Below, piece by piece: positions 13,253 to 24,613 of a DNA stretch of 64,000 nt (its first letter is position 1; every line of letters begins with the position of its first letter). The position numbers were made by a program, and so were the translations under genes. Below the pieces are notes generated by a model. The model saw only the letters and a program-made list of their open reading frames with translations, was not told the origin of the DNA and made no database searches. Source of the stretch: Nematostella vectensis (Eukaryota; Cnidaria; Anthozoa; Actiniaria; Edwardsiidae); assembly GCF_932526225.1 (NCBI RefSeq), contig NC_064035.1, positions 7,005,501-7,069,500 on the forward strand. Direction: 5' to 3'.

Positions 13253-16200
13253 TCAAAGCATTTTCCTAATCCAACATCCACGACCTCTCCGACCTCGACC
13301 CCCTCGACCTCCACACCCTCTGACTCTGCCTCTGCCACGGGTAGATTTGGGTTTCTCCCTAAGTGCCCTTTCTTGAAGCTCTCTTCTCTCTAAACTGAAC
13401 CAAGGTATATCAAACTCTCTGAAACAAAAGAGATGAGAGATACTGAAGAAGAGAAGTAATGATAACTCACATAACTACCCGTCAAAATATTTTATTATTG
13501 AAAGCTTGTTTTGTATTGGTTTTGAGAGGATTCAAAACCCTGAACTTTGTAAAAAGGTACCTTACTGTATCTAGAGATAAAACATATTTTGAAACAAGGG
13601 CTTCCCCCATAACTATAAGTGCATCACCTGAGGCATGGAATCTTACACAATTACCTGCCATGGCACTTATTCAAGCAATTAGGTCATAATTAATCAAACA
13701 AAATTTGTTGGAAAAAGTTCTACTGCTAAGAAACCAGACTTGCCTGCATGTAAAATGGCAACAAACCCTTTAAAACAAGCCTGAATAACTATAACCTCAT
13801 TTTTTACGTTATGATTCACCTTGATTGGAATAAGGGAACAGGGCAGCCAAACACTGAGACTGGAACAGTGTCAGAAACTTCCACTGCTAAAACTAAAAAA
13901 ATAACAAAAACATTTAACTTCTTACAAAAAAAAATCATAAAACAGCTTAGAATGTGACATAAGCTGGCATGATTCCCATAATTTTCTATCACATGTTTTG
14001 GGCATACTAGTAGAAAGGGCATACTAGTAGTTTTTAGTTTGGCCAACATCCTGTTTCCTTTGACCAGATGAAAACCTTTTTGACCAAAAGGTTATAACAT
14101 TAAAGAAAAAGCCATGTAATCCTCAGACTCAAAGTAAAAGGAGTGTAGCTTTTTAGCAGTCAATGAAGAGTGACTTACTTTCTTCTACAGATGGTGAGAC
14201 AGTCTGCTGCTCTGAGTCAGTGCAGTCTTTGCTGAGTGATTTCCTGCCTTTTAGCCTAGCTTCCTCTCTCATCCGGTTCCTTTCTTCAAGGCTTTTATGT
14301 TGTTGCAGTTCTCTAAATCGCTGCACATCCCATCTAGTTCAAGAAATATGTAACATTGAAAAGATAGAACATTTACTTACACCCCCTCCTCCTAATTAAA
14401 ACTTGATATAAATAAAACATAAATAGGGGGTTATCATAGACATTGATTACAATGTCCTTGACCTACTGTAGCTTTGGTTGTATTTAGCAAGTAAAAGCCA
14501 AAATTGAATTAATTGTGTCATTCAACAGATTATAACAAGACAACATATTACATATGTAGAGACAATCTTAAATATACCTTTTCCTTCTTTTTTCTTCCAA
14601 CTCTTGTTTAATGTGGCGCTTGATAAACGCATCATCCTCGATATTCTAAAAACATAAGATTAATTGTTTTAACATCAAATTCAATATTCTGCAAATTAAG
14701 AATCAACTTAACACGGTTCTTCTTGAGGGGGTATGCTAATAAAATTCAAGCAACAGTTAGATACCACAGTTAGGGATATTATAAAATTCAAGCAACAGTT
14801 ACATACAACAGTTAGGGGTATTCTAATAAAATTTAAGCAACAGTTAATACTACAGTTAGCGTGTACCTCAGGCTGGTCCTCACTTGTGAGAGGAACATTT
14901 CTTGCAGAAGAACGGGCAGATTTGGAGCCTGAAGGATGTGAAGGTTGGAGCACATTCACTTGCCATTGAGGTACTGCAAAGTAACACCAGACCAAATTTT
15001 TTACCTCTATTTTTATAAGAATCCAAACCAGGCCTTTAAATTTGAAATCCAATCTTGTATTATTGTGGCTTATAAACTATTGTGTAGTGACTAAAAAAAT
15101 CTGCTTTGAAAGTTTTGCTATTAGGCTTTGGTGAGTACAGATTTCTTTCAGAATATAGCTAGCAGGGTCAGCAGCCAGATTTGGAGAGTGGGGGGGGGGG
15201 GGGGAAGAAGGAGGAGGGGGGGCTGTGAAAGGAAAAAATGGAAAATGCTCTGTTTTTATCACAAGGGGTGAGTGCTGCTGGCCCCTCCCCTAGAATTACA
15301 TCTGTTTAGTCGTCTCTTTGGTAACCAATATTGTGGGTTTATAACAAAGTACTGTTTTTGAAAATCTACTAACTTCAAAAACAGTATATTGTCCCTACAG
15401 AAAAATAATAAGGGACTTTAATCTGAAGTCACACACCTTCGCTTTATTGAACTATTATGGAAAGCCCTGGCTTAAAATAAGAAAAAGCACAGTCACACTA
15501 ATGCAGCACGAATCTTGAACATACCAACTACATCTTTGTCAGCAGTTGGTGCTGTGGTGTTTAGGGTTGGTTTTGCCTTTTCTCCTTCAGGCAGATTATG
15601 TAGATATAAGAGTTCTGTCCTCATATGAGTATCATAGCTGAGGTCATTACTCATACATGAACTCATCACCACTGAAAATGATGTGGGGACTCTTTTCTTC
15701 CGGATCATTTGTTCCACAGATAATCGACGACTGAAAACAAATATCAACCACAGAATGTTTTTTTTTTTCAAAATCTTTGGGAAAAGTATTTGTAACGAAA
15801 CCCTTATTCTATCAGCATTACTCATAATTTAGGTAAACTCTAACTACAAGTCAATCCACTGGTACTGACAGATTGGCATCTCCTTTAAGCAGGAGTTTTT
15901 CACATAAATATATATATATAAGGCATGCAATTTATTTGTTCAACAGATATTTTTAATCAAATATAAAAAAGGGAACAACATTTCAAAGTGTAAAGCATGG
16001 TTTTATTGAAATAGTATCAATAATACTGGCCTATTAAGACAAAGCCATATCATAACACCAGAAAGAGAAGGCAAAATTTAAATATTGCTTATGGAATCAT
16101 ATAATAAACCTATTTAAAGAAGGTTGCACTCGGAGAATACATGTATTGTAACCTTCAGTGCTTCATGAGTATTAAATAAAAAACTAAATAAGGCTACACT

Positions 16201-19200
16201 TAAACAACATATTATCCATGAGCCATTTTCAATGCAAATGAAGATGAAACAATTGAATTGATTCATTTGCATGAATTTGCATTAAATATGGCCTAAGAGC
16301 AAATAAAAACAAATCCAAATTTGGAAAGCTTGTTCATGTTCATGGCTTTCAGATTCCAGGATATAGCCTTTGAATATTTCCCATGAAGCACTGCAAGTTA
16401 TGATAAACTGATTTTTTAGAGCAACCTTAAAAAGGTTAAAATAAAAATATCATCACCAAAAAAATAAGAAAGTGTGTTCACATTTAATGGAATGTACAAC
16501 AGTTTCAGGTTTATAATTTTGGTCCCGCAATTTCTCTCTTTTAATGGCCAAACCCTTCACAAAGGGTTTCTAAAAATCATATCTCATTGTTCTACCTTTT
16601 TGGTGCGAGTGGTTTAGTTTTCTCTTCAGTGCATTCTTGGTCACTGTTGCTAAGATTTCTGCTTCTCTTTCTCACTGCCATACGCCTCTCCATACGATGC
16701 ATTCGAGCTTCCAACTAAATAAAGTATAATGAGGAGGGAATTTGTAACGTGGTGACGTAGGTTGTATGGTAACTTCAATGTAATGTCAATTACATACAGT
16801 ATCATATCCCTTAAATATAAGAACTTCAATGGAAAAGAAACAATATGGTCAAGCAAATGCTGATGCAAATGCATCATCCAATGTAAGTTTTCGTGCATTT
16901 GGGATGAATCACTCATAGACTTACAATATGTATAGTACAACACAGTTAACTGAATATTTTAGCCAAACAAGATATGTCAGGTAATAGAGTACTCTTATTT
17001 GACAAAAAAAATATTTTGGTATGCTCATTTTTATTCATTTTACTATATATTTAAGATATATCAATATCTTCACAGTCAAAAAGAACATTTTTATCCTGTT
17101 CTTTACATCAGTGTCAGACTTTTAAATCAGATCAGGCTGGGAAATTATATTTTAAATATTCTATTAAAGGGGAACCGCAAGCTAAATACAACCAGGACTC
17201 ATATTTAGATGTAAAAACAAAAAAATATGCTTGCTGTGTTTTCGTGCGGTTATTATTTGTTTTCGAGAAGTTCGATGTTTCGCCGCCATCTTGAATGTTT
17301 TGCTCGTCAGCGGTCGCTTTTGTGACGTACTATATCAACAAGATGGCGTGGTCTATGTTGATCTTTGGGATTACCGCTGAAACTTTGTGGCAGCCATTTG
17401 TTTTCGTCTCATTCCACGTTGCATCAAACAACCTCATGTTGAATCGTTCAAGCTCAAAACTACGCAAGAGCAAGCATATCACAACCAAATCACAATGGAT
17501 CTGAGGAATCGTTGTGCACATGTGCGTAAAAACTTTGTTGTGCTGCTAATGAAGTTATTAGCCTTAAAATGGGTAAAATAAGCTTTTACTTGAGAGTAAA
17601 TCAGAAGATTTAGGTGAATCATTTTCCTTGTCATATATTCTACATTTCGAGTACTTTGCTTTGAAGTCAATTGTGTTACATAACATCTGAAATTGCATCC
17701 TTCATACGCTAGGCTAATATGAGAATTTATTTAGAAACTTCAGGTTTTCATTCTTCTTTATTTTGCGAAATATCTTTAGTAATGCTACTATAATAGCTTT
17801 GACTGGCCATGGTTTTAATTTTTATTTTATGATATGAATGGCATTTGTTTTAAATAGTTTATATATCATTTATTTTTAATTATACATTATATATTATTTA
17901 AAATTTATACTGCAATGATGCTGTAATGTTTTTTAATCAATAAAGTAAAACCATCATTTTATTGGCTACTTTTTACACAATTATTTGAACTCATGGATGC
18001 CTACTGTAGTGTTTCAATATAGCCTCTTGACTGTCTGTTGGTATTTGGACTCTTTTATAATATGAAAGTACTGTAAGCTATAATAAATACACTCCTTTTT
18101 TTATAAGAACCTTTTTAATAAGAACGTCCAGGCTGGGGTTTCGCCAAATTTTAAGAACATGCTAAGAACATGCCAATGCTCAGATATCAGCAAAATATTT
18201 TTTCCTTAGAGTGATGCTCTAAAAATGAAGAATCAAGCTAGCGACCTAAAACACTATTGTACAAACAGTCCATTTTATTTGTTCATTTTGGTGGCAATCA
18301 CAATGTGATATGCTGCTTTTCAAGTTCTGGAATGTGGTTGATGACTGCATTCCCCACCTCTGGATGATAAAAGTCCAATCAAACTTCATGCTTCACACCT
18401 GTACCACAATAAAAGGTTGTGCAGCTGTGCTATATATGCGAATCTACATTCATTTTGACTATGTGGAATATACTGACTTATTTCAATCAAATTGCAAATA
18501 TCTGAATCTCACACAGCTGTTACTTGAACACAATCAATATCAATCACTCATAGATTGGGCAAAAAGATCAACCCTTTTAGTTTTCTATGGACAGAATCCA
18601 GTGGGTCAGTACGCAGCTCTTACAAGCTGCAATTTGATTGAGCAAATGAACAATATCCGCACCTCGACACAAAGAACGAGAAGAATAGAGACAAAAGAAC
18701 TCCTTTGTAGAACACAGATAATAGGAGACAAAGCAGCTGCGTACTTACTCAATCATGTTGGCACCACACACTGCCAATATCTGAACTAGTTTTTATATGA
18801 TTTTGTATAGTGTTCCCCTTGCCTGTAGCCTGTAGTGTGTCAATGAAGGGGAGGTGGTTGTTGGATTGGGGCTGCAGAAATCTTATATTCATTCTTTTGT
18901 TGAACCAATAAATGGTGGAAATAGAGAGGAGTTGTCTTGTCTTATTTCATATGAACATTTATTAGCTTATTGCTTAGTGCCTACTATGTGAATACAGTAA
19001 AAGCTCTGCTAACTAGGGGCTAAAATCACCAAGTGCCAAAAGCTAGAGACAGAGATTTTGAAATAAAACCCCTATTTCTATCATTCTAAACCCCCTCAAT
19101 GTCCCAGGGGCTGACTAGTGAGGCTTAGTAGGGGGGTTTTGATGCTGTTATGGTGATTCCAAATTTGTAATAGTTGTTCATATTTTACCAAGATGGTGAA

Positions 19201-22200
19201 CACCATACCATGCACGCTCTCTACTGCATGATTACTTGAAATGCACTGAAAAAAGGGTTGCTTTTTACAAGAATTTTACCGTAAATATAAGCCTGTTTTT
19301 ATGATTTGACGCTTTAATTCCAGTAAGCATGTTAATCATGGTCTCTAGTAGAGTTTGGTATTTAAGAACTGTAGAATTGAATTGAATCTGGTACTTTGAG
19401 AGTTTTTTTGGCCAAATTACCTAATAAACCAGACAGTAATTTTAATTCCGCAACAATTGATGACTGATTATTTCACTGTATCAACACTCTCCCAGACTAT
19501 GAAATATTTTCAAGAGATTGGAGCCCTTCGAGAAAAGAGGAGTTGCTTTTGATTCTGCACACATAGCCCACATATAAACTGTATTATGTTTGCTATACCC
19601 AGATATATTTTTTTGTCTTATCATTGGGTAGCATGTAACTCATTCTGTTATCCTTCAGGTTCTTTATACCAGTTCTCCTACTCTGTTCAATCCCGAAGAA
19701 TGACCCACATTTTACAACAGTTTTTAATGAAAAGACTCACTGAGAGGAGAGTATTCAACAAAATACACAACTTTTAGCAGTTCATCTACACAATTTCATT
19801 AGAAGGTCTGTTCAGCAGTAAGAGCTAGCATACAATAAGTATAAATAAAATCACCAAATAATCTAAAAAATCTACTTCATCAACTATTTCTCTCACTAAA
19901 AAAGCTGCATGTAAACACGTACTCTTATCTAATTTATTTCCAATTCGCTAAATGCCTTCTATTAACATTTTCAATAGTATTTCAAAATATCACTTACAGT
20001 TTTTCTGTTACGTGGAAAAGTACTTAACCCATTGACTCCTGGCTATTTTTGAGCTGAATTTACAAAAAACAGACTGAAAACAGATACCTCCCCCCGTATT
20101 CTGAGTTTTATACAGCCTGTCAGTCAAACACAGCTGCACCTAGTCAGCGGTATCCAAGCTTTCCAACAGTGCTTTGCGGTCCCCACTTTTAATCCCTCGT
20201 CGTTGAAGCCAGCACAAGTTGATGGTTGCTTGTATTTTTCATCTAAAATACAGCTATGAGCATATTAGGAGAGTGTCTCAGGACATCATGAAGTCTTTTG
20301 GGGCATAATTGAGTGCTTTGCTTATGGATATTTGCAAGCAAAGGTGGATTCATGATGATTTTTTCTTGTTTGGCTTTGCCTGGATGAGAAAATAATTTTC
20401 TAATGAATCACCACAGCTCTCCTAAATGCTGTCTTTTCTGAAACCAAATTGATTCCAAAATTGTTTACACTGCTATTCTGGGTCTGTATGACCTGGAATT
20501 GATTTGTTTGGCTTCGGGGTAAAAAGACTTATAAAAAACCATCTGACTTTGGGGAGAGGAGTGTTGACTGGCCCTACCCTTGTGAATTTTTCCCTGAATC
20601 TCCCAGAATGTTTTTCAATCCATAAAGGCATCTTCGTGGTTTTACAAGCCTTCAAGGAGTGGACATTGTGTTTTGAGGCCATGGAAATGAACCTGGAGGA
20701 TAAGAATAAAAGTATCTATTTGTGTCTTGAGCTGTGTTTGCTGATCTATCTCCCTTGTGTTGTATTTTGAGCGTTTTATTGAGAGGGGTGATTCTGCTTT
20801 TCTTTCCTTGTTCGATTTGAAATTTGTCAAAGAACCTGTGCTATTATTTGGCTTAAGAGTAGTTGCCAACACCTTGGTTGGATGCATATCTTCAAGACCA
20901 TTTATCCCTTAGACTGATGCCAGGGTATCTTCATCTTGTTGTGTTTAGTTTGCATTTATGATTTTTTTGGGTTGTGGGTACTTCCCAAAGCCGATACAGG
21001 CCCGTTGAGGGGTCAATGTGCTAAATCCAGGTAGTTGTGGCGGATCAAACGATAAGTTCTATGTTGTAAGCTTATCGAACAGTCGTTTGAGTACATGAAG
21101 TCGCACATATTGGGTTTGACTTCATGGTCTTCTGTCTGACTTTTTAGATCTTGTTTTAAACAGTGTTCTCCTAATTGATGTTCTGCGTCCTACGGAGTAG
21201 CATCAGACTTTGTCTCTGAGTTTGATGTGCTGAAACCTCGGTGATTACAACTTGCAGCAAGTTTACAGGGAGTAGTCTGAGTGTTACTCGAAGAGGCGCG
21301 CCCGTGATACTGTACGTCACAAAAGCGACCGCTGACAGCTTATGCGCTGACGAGCAAAACAGCCAAGGTGGCGGCGAAACATCGAACTTCTCGAAAACAA
21401 ATAATAACCGCGCGAAAACACCTACAGCAAGCGTATTTTTTGTTTTTACATCTAAGTCCTGGTTGTAATTAGCTTGCAGTTCCCCTTTAATTATTTTAAA
21501 AATGTGATTGACCTTGTTTGTGCAAAATTGTAATAAACAGAGGAAAACAAGACTGTTCAAAATCTCCTAACATTTTCCCACATTTCTAGCTCAGTTATAT
21601 GAAGTAATAAAAGTAATTTTAAATTATCTTTTATTTTTTTTCCCAAAAAAAACATTAATTAAAACATTATGAAAGCCGGAACCGGAAATAATACCCCAAT
21701 CATGTGACTGTCACGACATCAAGCGCCATGTTTGAAATTGTCCGTACTACCGCTGACCACTCATAATAAGTCCGGTGTCGAAAATATATTCGGCGACAGA
21801 ACAAGTCTGACTCGATCTACAAACGGGTCGAAAAATATAACAATAAACAAATACATATAATAATTTCTTGGAATATTTGGAGCACTAAAGGAATTAACAT
21901 ACCTGTTCTTTGTCTATCTTGAGTTGGTTCAGCTCTCTGTCTTTCATTTGCAGCTGTTCTTGTTGTTGCTGTATGAGTTCCAAATGCAGTAGCAATAACT
22001 GCCTCAATTGTGTAACTTGGCATGGCTCACTTTTATGGTTAGGCTCGCCAACTGCTAACGCTCCAGGTTGCCTAACAGACGAATCAGTTTCATGCTCTAT
22101 GCAATTACTTTCCTGAACATCATTGTTTGTGACAGAATTCGGGGAAGAATTTGACGCTTTTGATCTCAAAAGACGCTTGAATTGTCTTTCGCTTCGCGTG

Positions 22201-22361
22201 CTCTGCTTCGGCGCTCCCTTCATGTCCGACGAATTTACTGTTGTTTTCAATTCATTCGGACTAAGTACACCTTTCGGAGATAAATCTGTGGCCATTACCA
22301 TCTGGAGAAGTCTTCGGCAAGTTCTATCGAACACGCCACGAAATGAATTGTCCGCATTCAT
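13253..22361 (-). CDS. MSL1: MSL1 homologue with coiled coil and PEHE domain
   Basis: Eight exons on the minus strand: 22361-21903, 16714-16596, 15730-15525, 14973-14867, 14645-14578, 14333-14179, 13886-13820 and 13418-13253. Phases agree at every junction, giving 448 residues. A coiled coil (about 118-165, [17 protein letters not shown] into [12 protein letters not shown]) matches the MSL2-binding helix of MSL1. The PEHE domain follows: VPQWQVNV, then [20 protein letters not shown], then [12 protein letters not shown], and finally [10 protein letters not shown] with REFDIPW. In flies and mammals this domain docks the acetyltransferase MOF and MSL3 for H4K16 acetylation. The start is the first ATG; the open frame continues 42 codons upstream without another ATG. 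The C-terminus is an Arg/Gly-rich tail after the PEHE region. Intron 1 (about 5.2 kb) is swollen by a transposon. Confidence 0.93.
16120..16428. mobile_element. MITE in MSL1 intron 1 end region (exon 2-3 intron)
   Basis: Inverted ends of about 55 bp: aaggttgcactcgg...cagtgcttcatg on the left and its complement ending gagcaacctt on the right. It lies between the exons at 16596 and 15730. Related sequence occurs at 41693-42130 in the WAP/Ig locus, so it is a dispersed family. Confidence 0.65.
18083..18240. mobile_element. Partial copy of the MITE seen at 23467
   Basis: The sequence from tacactcc...tataagaacc through ttaagaacatgctaagaacatgcc closely matches the left part of the complete copy at 23467-23815. 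The right end is missing. It is nested within the large transposon. Confidence 0.55.
18310..18789 (+). CDS. Unrecognised 159-aa ORF inside the TTAA-flanked transposon
   Basis: An ATG-initiated open frame in the interior of the 4.3-kb element. The protein has no signal peptide or clear TM segment and is fairly basic towards the C-terminus ([19 protein letters not shown]). I do not recognise the family. It could be a decayed piece of the element's own protein or a captured fragment. Length alone makes it unlikely to be pure chance in AT-rich DNA, but coding status is unproven. Confidence 0.3.
   Translation: MLLFKFWNVVDDCIPHLWMIKVQSNFMLHTCTTIKGCAAVLYMRIYIHFDYVEYTDLFQSNCKYLNLTQLLLEHNQYQSLIDWAKRSTLLVFYGQNPVGQYAALTSCNLIEQMNNIRTSTQRTRRIETKELLCRTQIIGDKAAAYLLNHVGTTHCQYLN
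20024..21024. mobile_element. Dispersed ~1-kb element, copy 1 (nested)
   Basis: It begins ttaacccattgactcct and ends ggggtcaatgtgctaa, imperfect inverted termini. The same sequence, in the same orientation, is found at 26231-27229. This copy lies within the larger transposon and is therefore a later insertion. Open frames in it are shared non-coding similarity, not genes. Confidence 0.7.
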
Positions 22362-22669
22362 GCCTCCATAGCTCGGACTTGGTAAAGACCTTCGACATAT
22401 GTCTAAAATGGCGGAGCGGCACGAAAGCGAGGCTTTGTGATATGCTGTCACGCCACAGCAGACGCCACGTGTTCGCCTAGAATTCAAATCAGTTTGACTG
22501 TCCCAATCAAACCAATCTTACGTAATCTTGCGAAAGAGAGCATAATATCTAATGTTCTCTTACTAGCGAACAAAACAATTCTTATGAGAATTGCAATATT
22601 TCTTGACTTTTCGATCATCGCTTTTATTTGGCTTCGGGCCCCAGAAAGCGCAGAGAGGGAAGGAAAGCA

Positions 22670-22968
22670 GGCCCGTACCCAAGGAGGGTGCAGGGGGTGC
22701 GAACGCACCCCCCCCCCCCCCCCACAAGGGCCTATTTGTAGACAAAACTAAGAATCATAAGCTAGATCCCTCTTGTATGTAGCCAAATCCAAAAATAAAC
22801 GTCCCGTGGAGATACTGTAAAGGCATGCTTCAAAGGCAGCCTTGGTGGTTAAATTTTTATCAGAGAACTCCCTCCCTCCCCCTCCTCCCCCCGGGAGAAT
22901 TAGGTCCACTTTTTCGGATTTTGCACCCCCCCCCCCCCCCTCCCTGAAAAATTCTGGGTACGGGCCTG
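22670..22968. mobile_element. hAT-like MITE with CAGGCCCGTACCC ends
   Basis: Left end caggcccgtaccca and right end gggtacgggcctg are inverse complements. Poly-C tracts lie just inside both ends. Terminal CAGG is reminiscent of hAT elements. Flanks on both sides contain ggaaggaa, a possible but imprecise target duplication. Confidence 0.6.
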
Positions 22969-23466
22969 GGAAGGAAGGGAGAAAGTAACCAAAAAAATTC
23001 GAATTTTCTGCTTACAGTCCCTATTCCCCGGATTGGGGGTAAGTTCCCATGTTTGGGTAAAGAGGTGCCGCCAAGGGTCTGTAACCCTGAACCTGTTTAT
23101 GGCAATATATCTAAAAACACACACACACACATCCTGTTTAGGACAAAATTTTATACCCCGGTTAGGACAACAACTTTTTTTTATGGCGCTAATGCTGCCA
23201 TATGTCTGTTAGGAGATTGTGTAATAGAACGGCAGGAGATTAAAAGTAAAGATGCTCTAAGCGTGAACAAGAATAGAAATACAAATTGCATTATTTACAC
23301 TATAAAACATCTCTGGTTCTTGTACTCTCAAATTGAGTTATCAAGCAGGTTTTCTTTACTCGGGCTCTCACAAAGCTAGGAAAACGGGCAACAAAGCAAT
23401 TTAAAATCATTTATACAGGAGTACAGGGTGCTCGATAGTCAATTTGCACTGCCCCATTGCGTTACA

Positions 23467-23815
23467 CTCTTTATTTTATTTTAAAAAAAACCTTTTTTAT
23501 AAGAACTCCCAGCCTGAGGTTTCACCAAATTTTAAGAACGTGCTAAGAACATGCCGAGATAGCAGCAATATATTACATTTTTAGTGTTATTTGTCCTAAA
23601 ATGAAGTGTCAAATTGTGTTCATTATAAATAACAACCTTATTTATTATATTGCTATTGATCATTTCTGTAATTCTCTTCCTAATAATTTATTGGGTGCTA
23701 TATTTTATAAGCACTAAAATTTAAGGACAACATTTTTAGCCTTTAAATGTCCCAAAAATAAGAACGCCAAGCCCCAACTGAAAATTAGGCGTTCTTATAT
23801 AAAAAACAAAGAGTG
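23467..23815. mobile_element. MITE with TA target site (Tc1/mariner-like)
   Basis: The ends cactcttt..tataagaac and gttcttatat..aaagagtg are inverted and flanked by TA on each side. It is about 350 bp and has no coding capacity. A partial copy lies at 18083. Confidence 0.65.
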
Positions 23816-24553
23816 TAGTCCACTTCTTGTTGAGCAAATATCATTTTTTCTATAAAAACAATAATATCTTCATGTTAGTTTAAATAGAGCTATACTAGAG
23901 TTTGTTTCCATCATCGTCCAAAAATCACTATCATAGTTTCGGAAAGGCCGGAAAATTGATAGATATCGTAATTTCCGATATAAGGGCTGTATGAGAAAAC
24001 ACAGGAGGCCTGAGTTATTTAAACTAAAAAAAGCTCTTGTTCCATTTAGTTTAGGACAAGAGAGTAATATCATGATATAAGAGAACGAAAGCCTGTATAT
24101 ACACTACTCATATCAAGGTCCTCAGTGCGACCGAAGTAAGAAAGCACCAGGCACCTTTCCTTTCCAGATCCTTGCAAAAACAAAAGATTCAAGAATACTT
24201 TTGAATCTACTATGCCACTAGAACGCCATGAAAAGTTCCCGACAGATTTTCGAACTATGGCTATCATCAAAACTTCGCTTAGCCGAAATTGTTGTCGCCG
24301 GAGCCTCTGGTACCCAGGGTATCATCAAAACATAACCGAGAGAGGGGACTGGGCGCCAAGAATGCATCAGTGTATTCTAAGATAATGCAATCTTAATTCG
24401 ACTTTTTTAATGGAAAATCTTACAAGTTTTATGACCATGGTTGTGTAATTAGAGCCTTGTTACGACTCGTTAGGATGGTATTTAATGTTAAGATGATGAG
24501 TTGCTAATGAGAAATAAAATTTTCTTAAGTGTTGAACTGGGCTCTTTAAAATA

Positions 24554-24560
24554 TATATAA
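24554..24560 (+). promoter_or_regulatory. Candidate TATA box of the GPCR
   Basis: TATATAA in the stretch atatatataagaag, about 55 bases before the GPCR start codon. Position and context suit a core promoter with a very short 5' UTR. Confidence 0.4.
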
Positions 24561-24613
24561 GAAGAAATAAAGGCTTCATTATTTAATCATTTTGAGGCGA
24601 ACAAGCGTTAAGA

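Larger units (their letters stand above)
17168..21486. mobile_element. 4.3-kb DNA transposon flanked by TTAA, in MSL1 intron 1
   Basis: About 170 bp at 17168-17335 recurs as an inverted, slightly diverged copy at 21305-21486. The ends read aggggaac.cgcaagc, with TTAA immediately outside on both sides (17164-17167 and 21487-21490). TTAA duplications are typical of piggyBac and Kolobok; the ends do not begin with CCC as in piggyBac, so Kolobok-like is my weak preference. The interior holds one 159-codon open frame (18310-18789) and other elements. No transposase catalytic motif was recognised. Confidence 0.7.
22362..24551. other. MSL1 upstream region and MITE-rich spacer
   Basis: The first part is the presumed MSL1 5' UTR and promoter on the minus strand; the MSL1 frame stays open to 22487 but has no ATG there. 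Beyond it are two MITEs described separately, two poly-C runs (22710-22725 and 22926-22941), and AT-rich DNA with no supported gene. Confidence 0.5.

Noticed and set aside
20473..20887. ORFs shared with 26546-27151
   Set aside because: They are the same dispersed element; the second copy is interrupted by a MITE and truncated.
22362..22487. Upstream extension of MSL1 to 22487
   Set aside because: The codon at 22487 is TTG; the first ATG in frame is at 22361.
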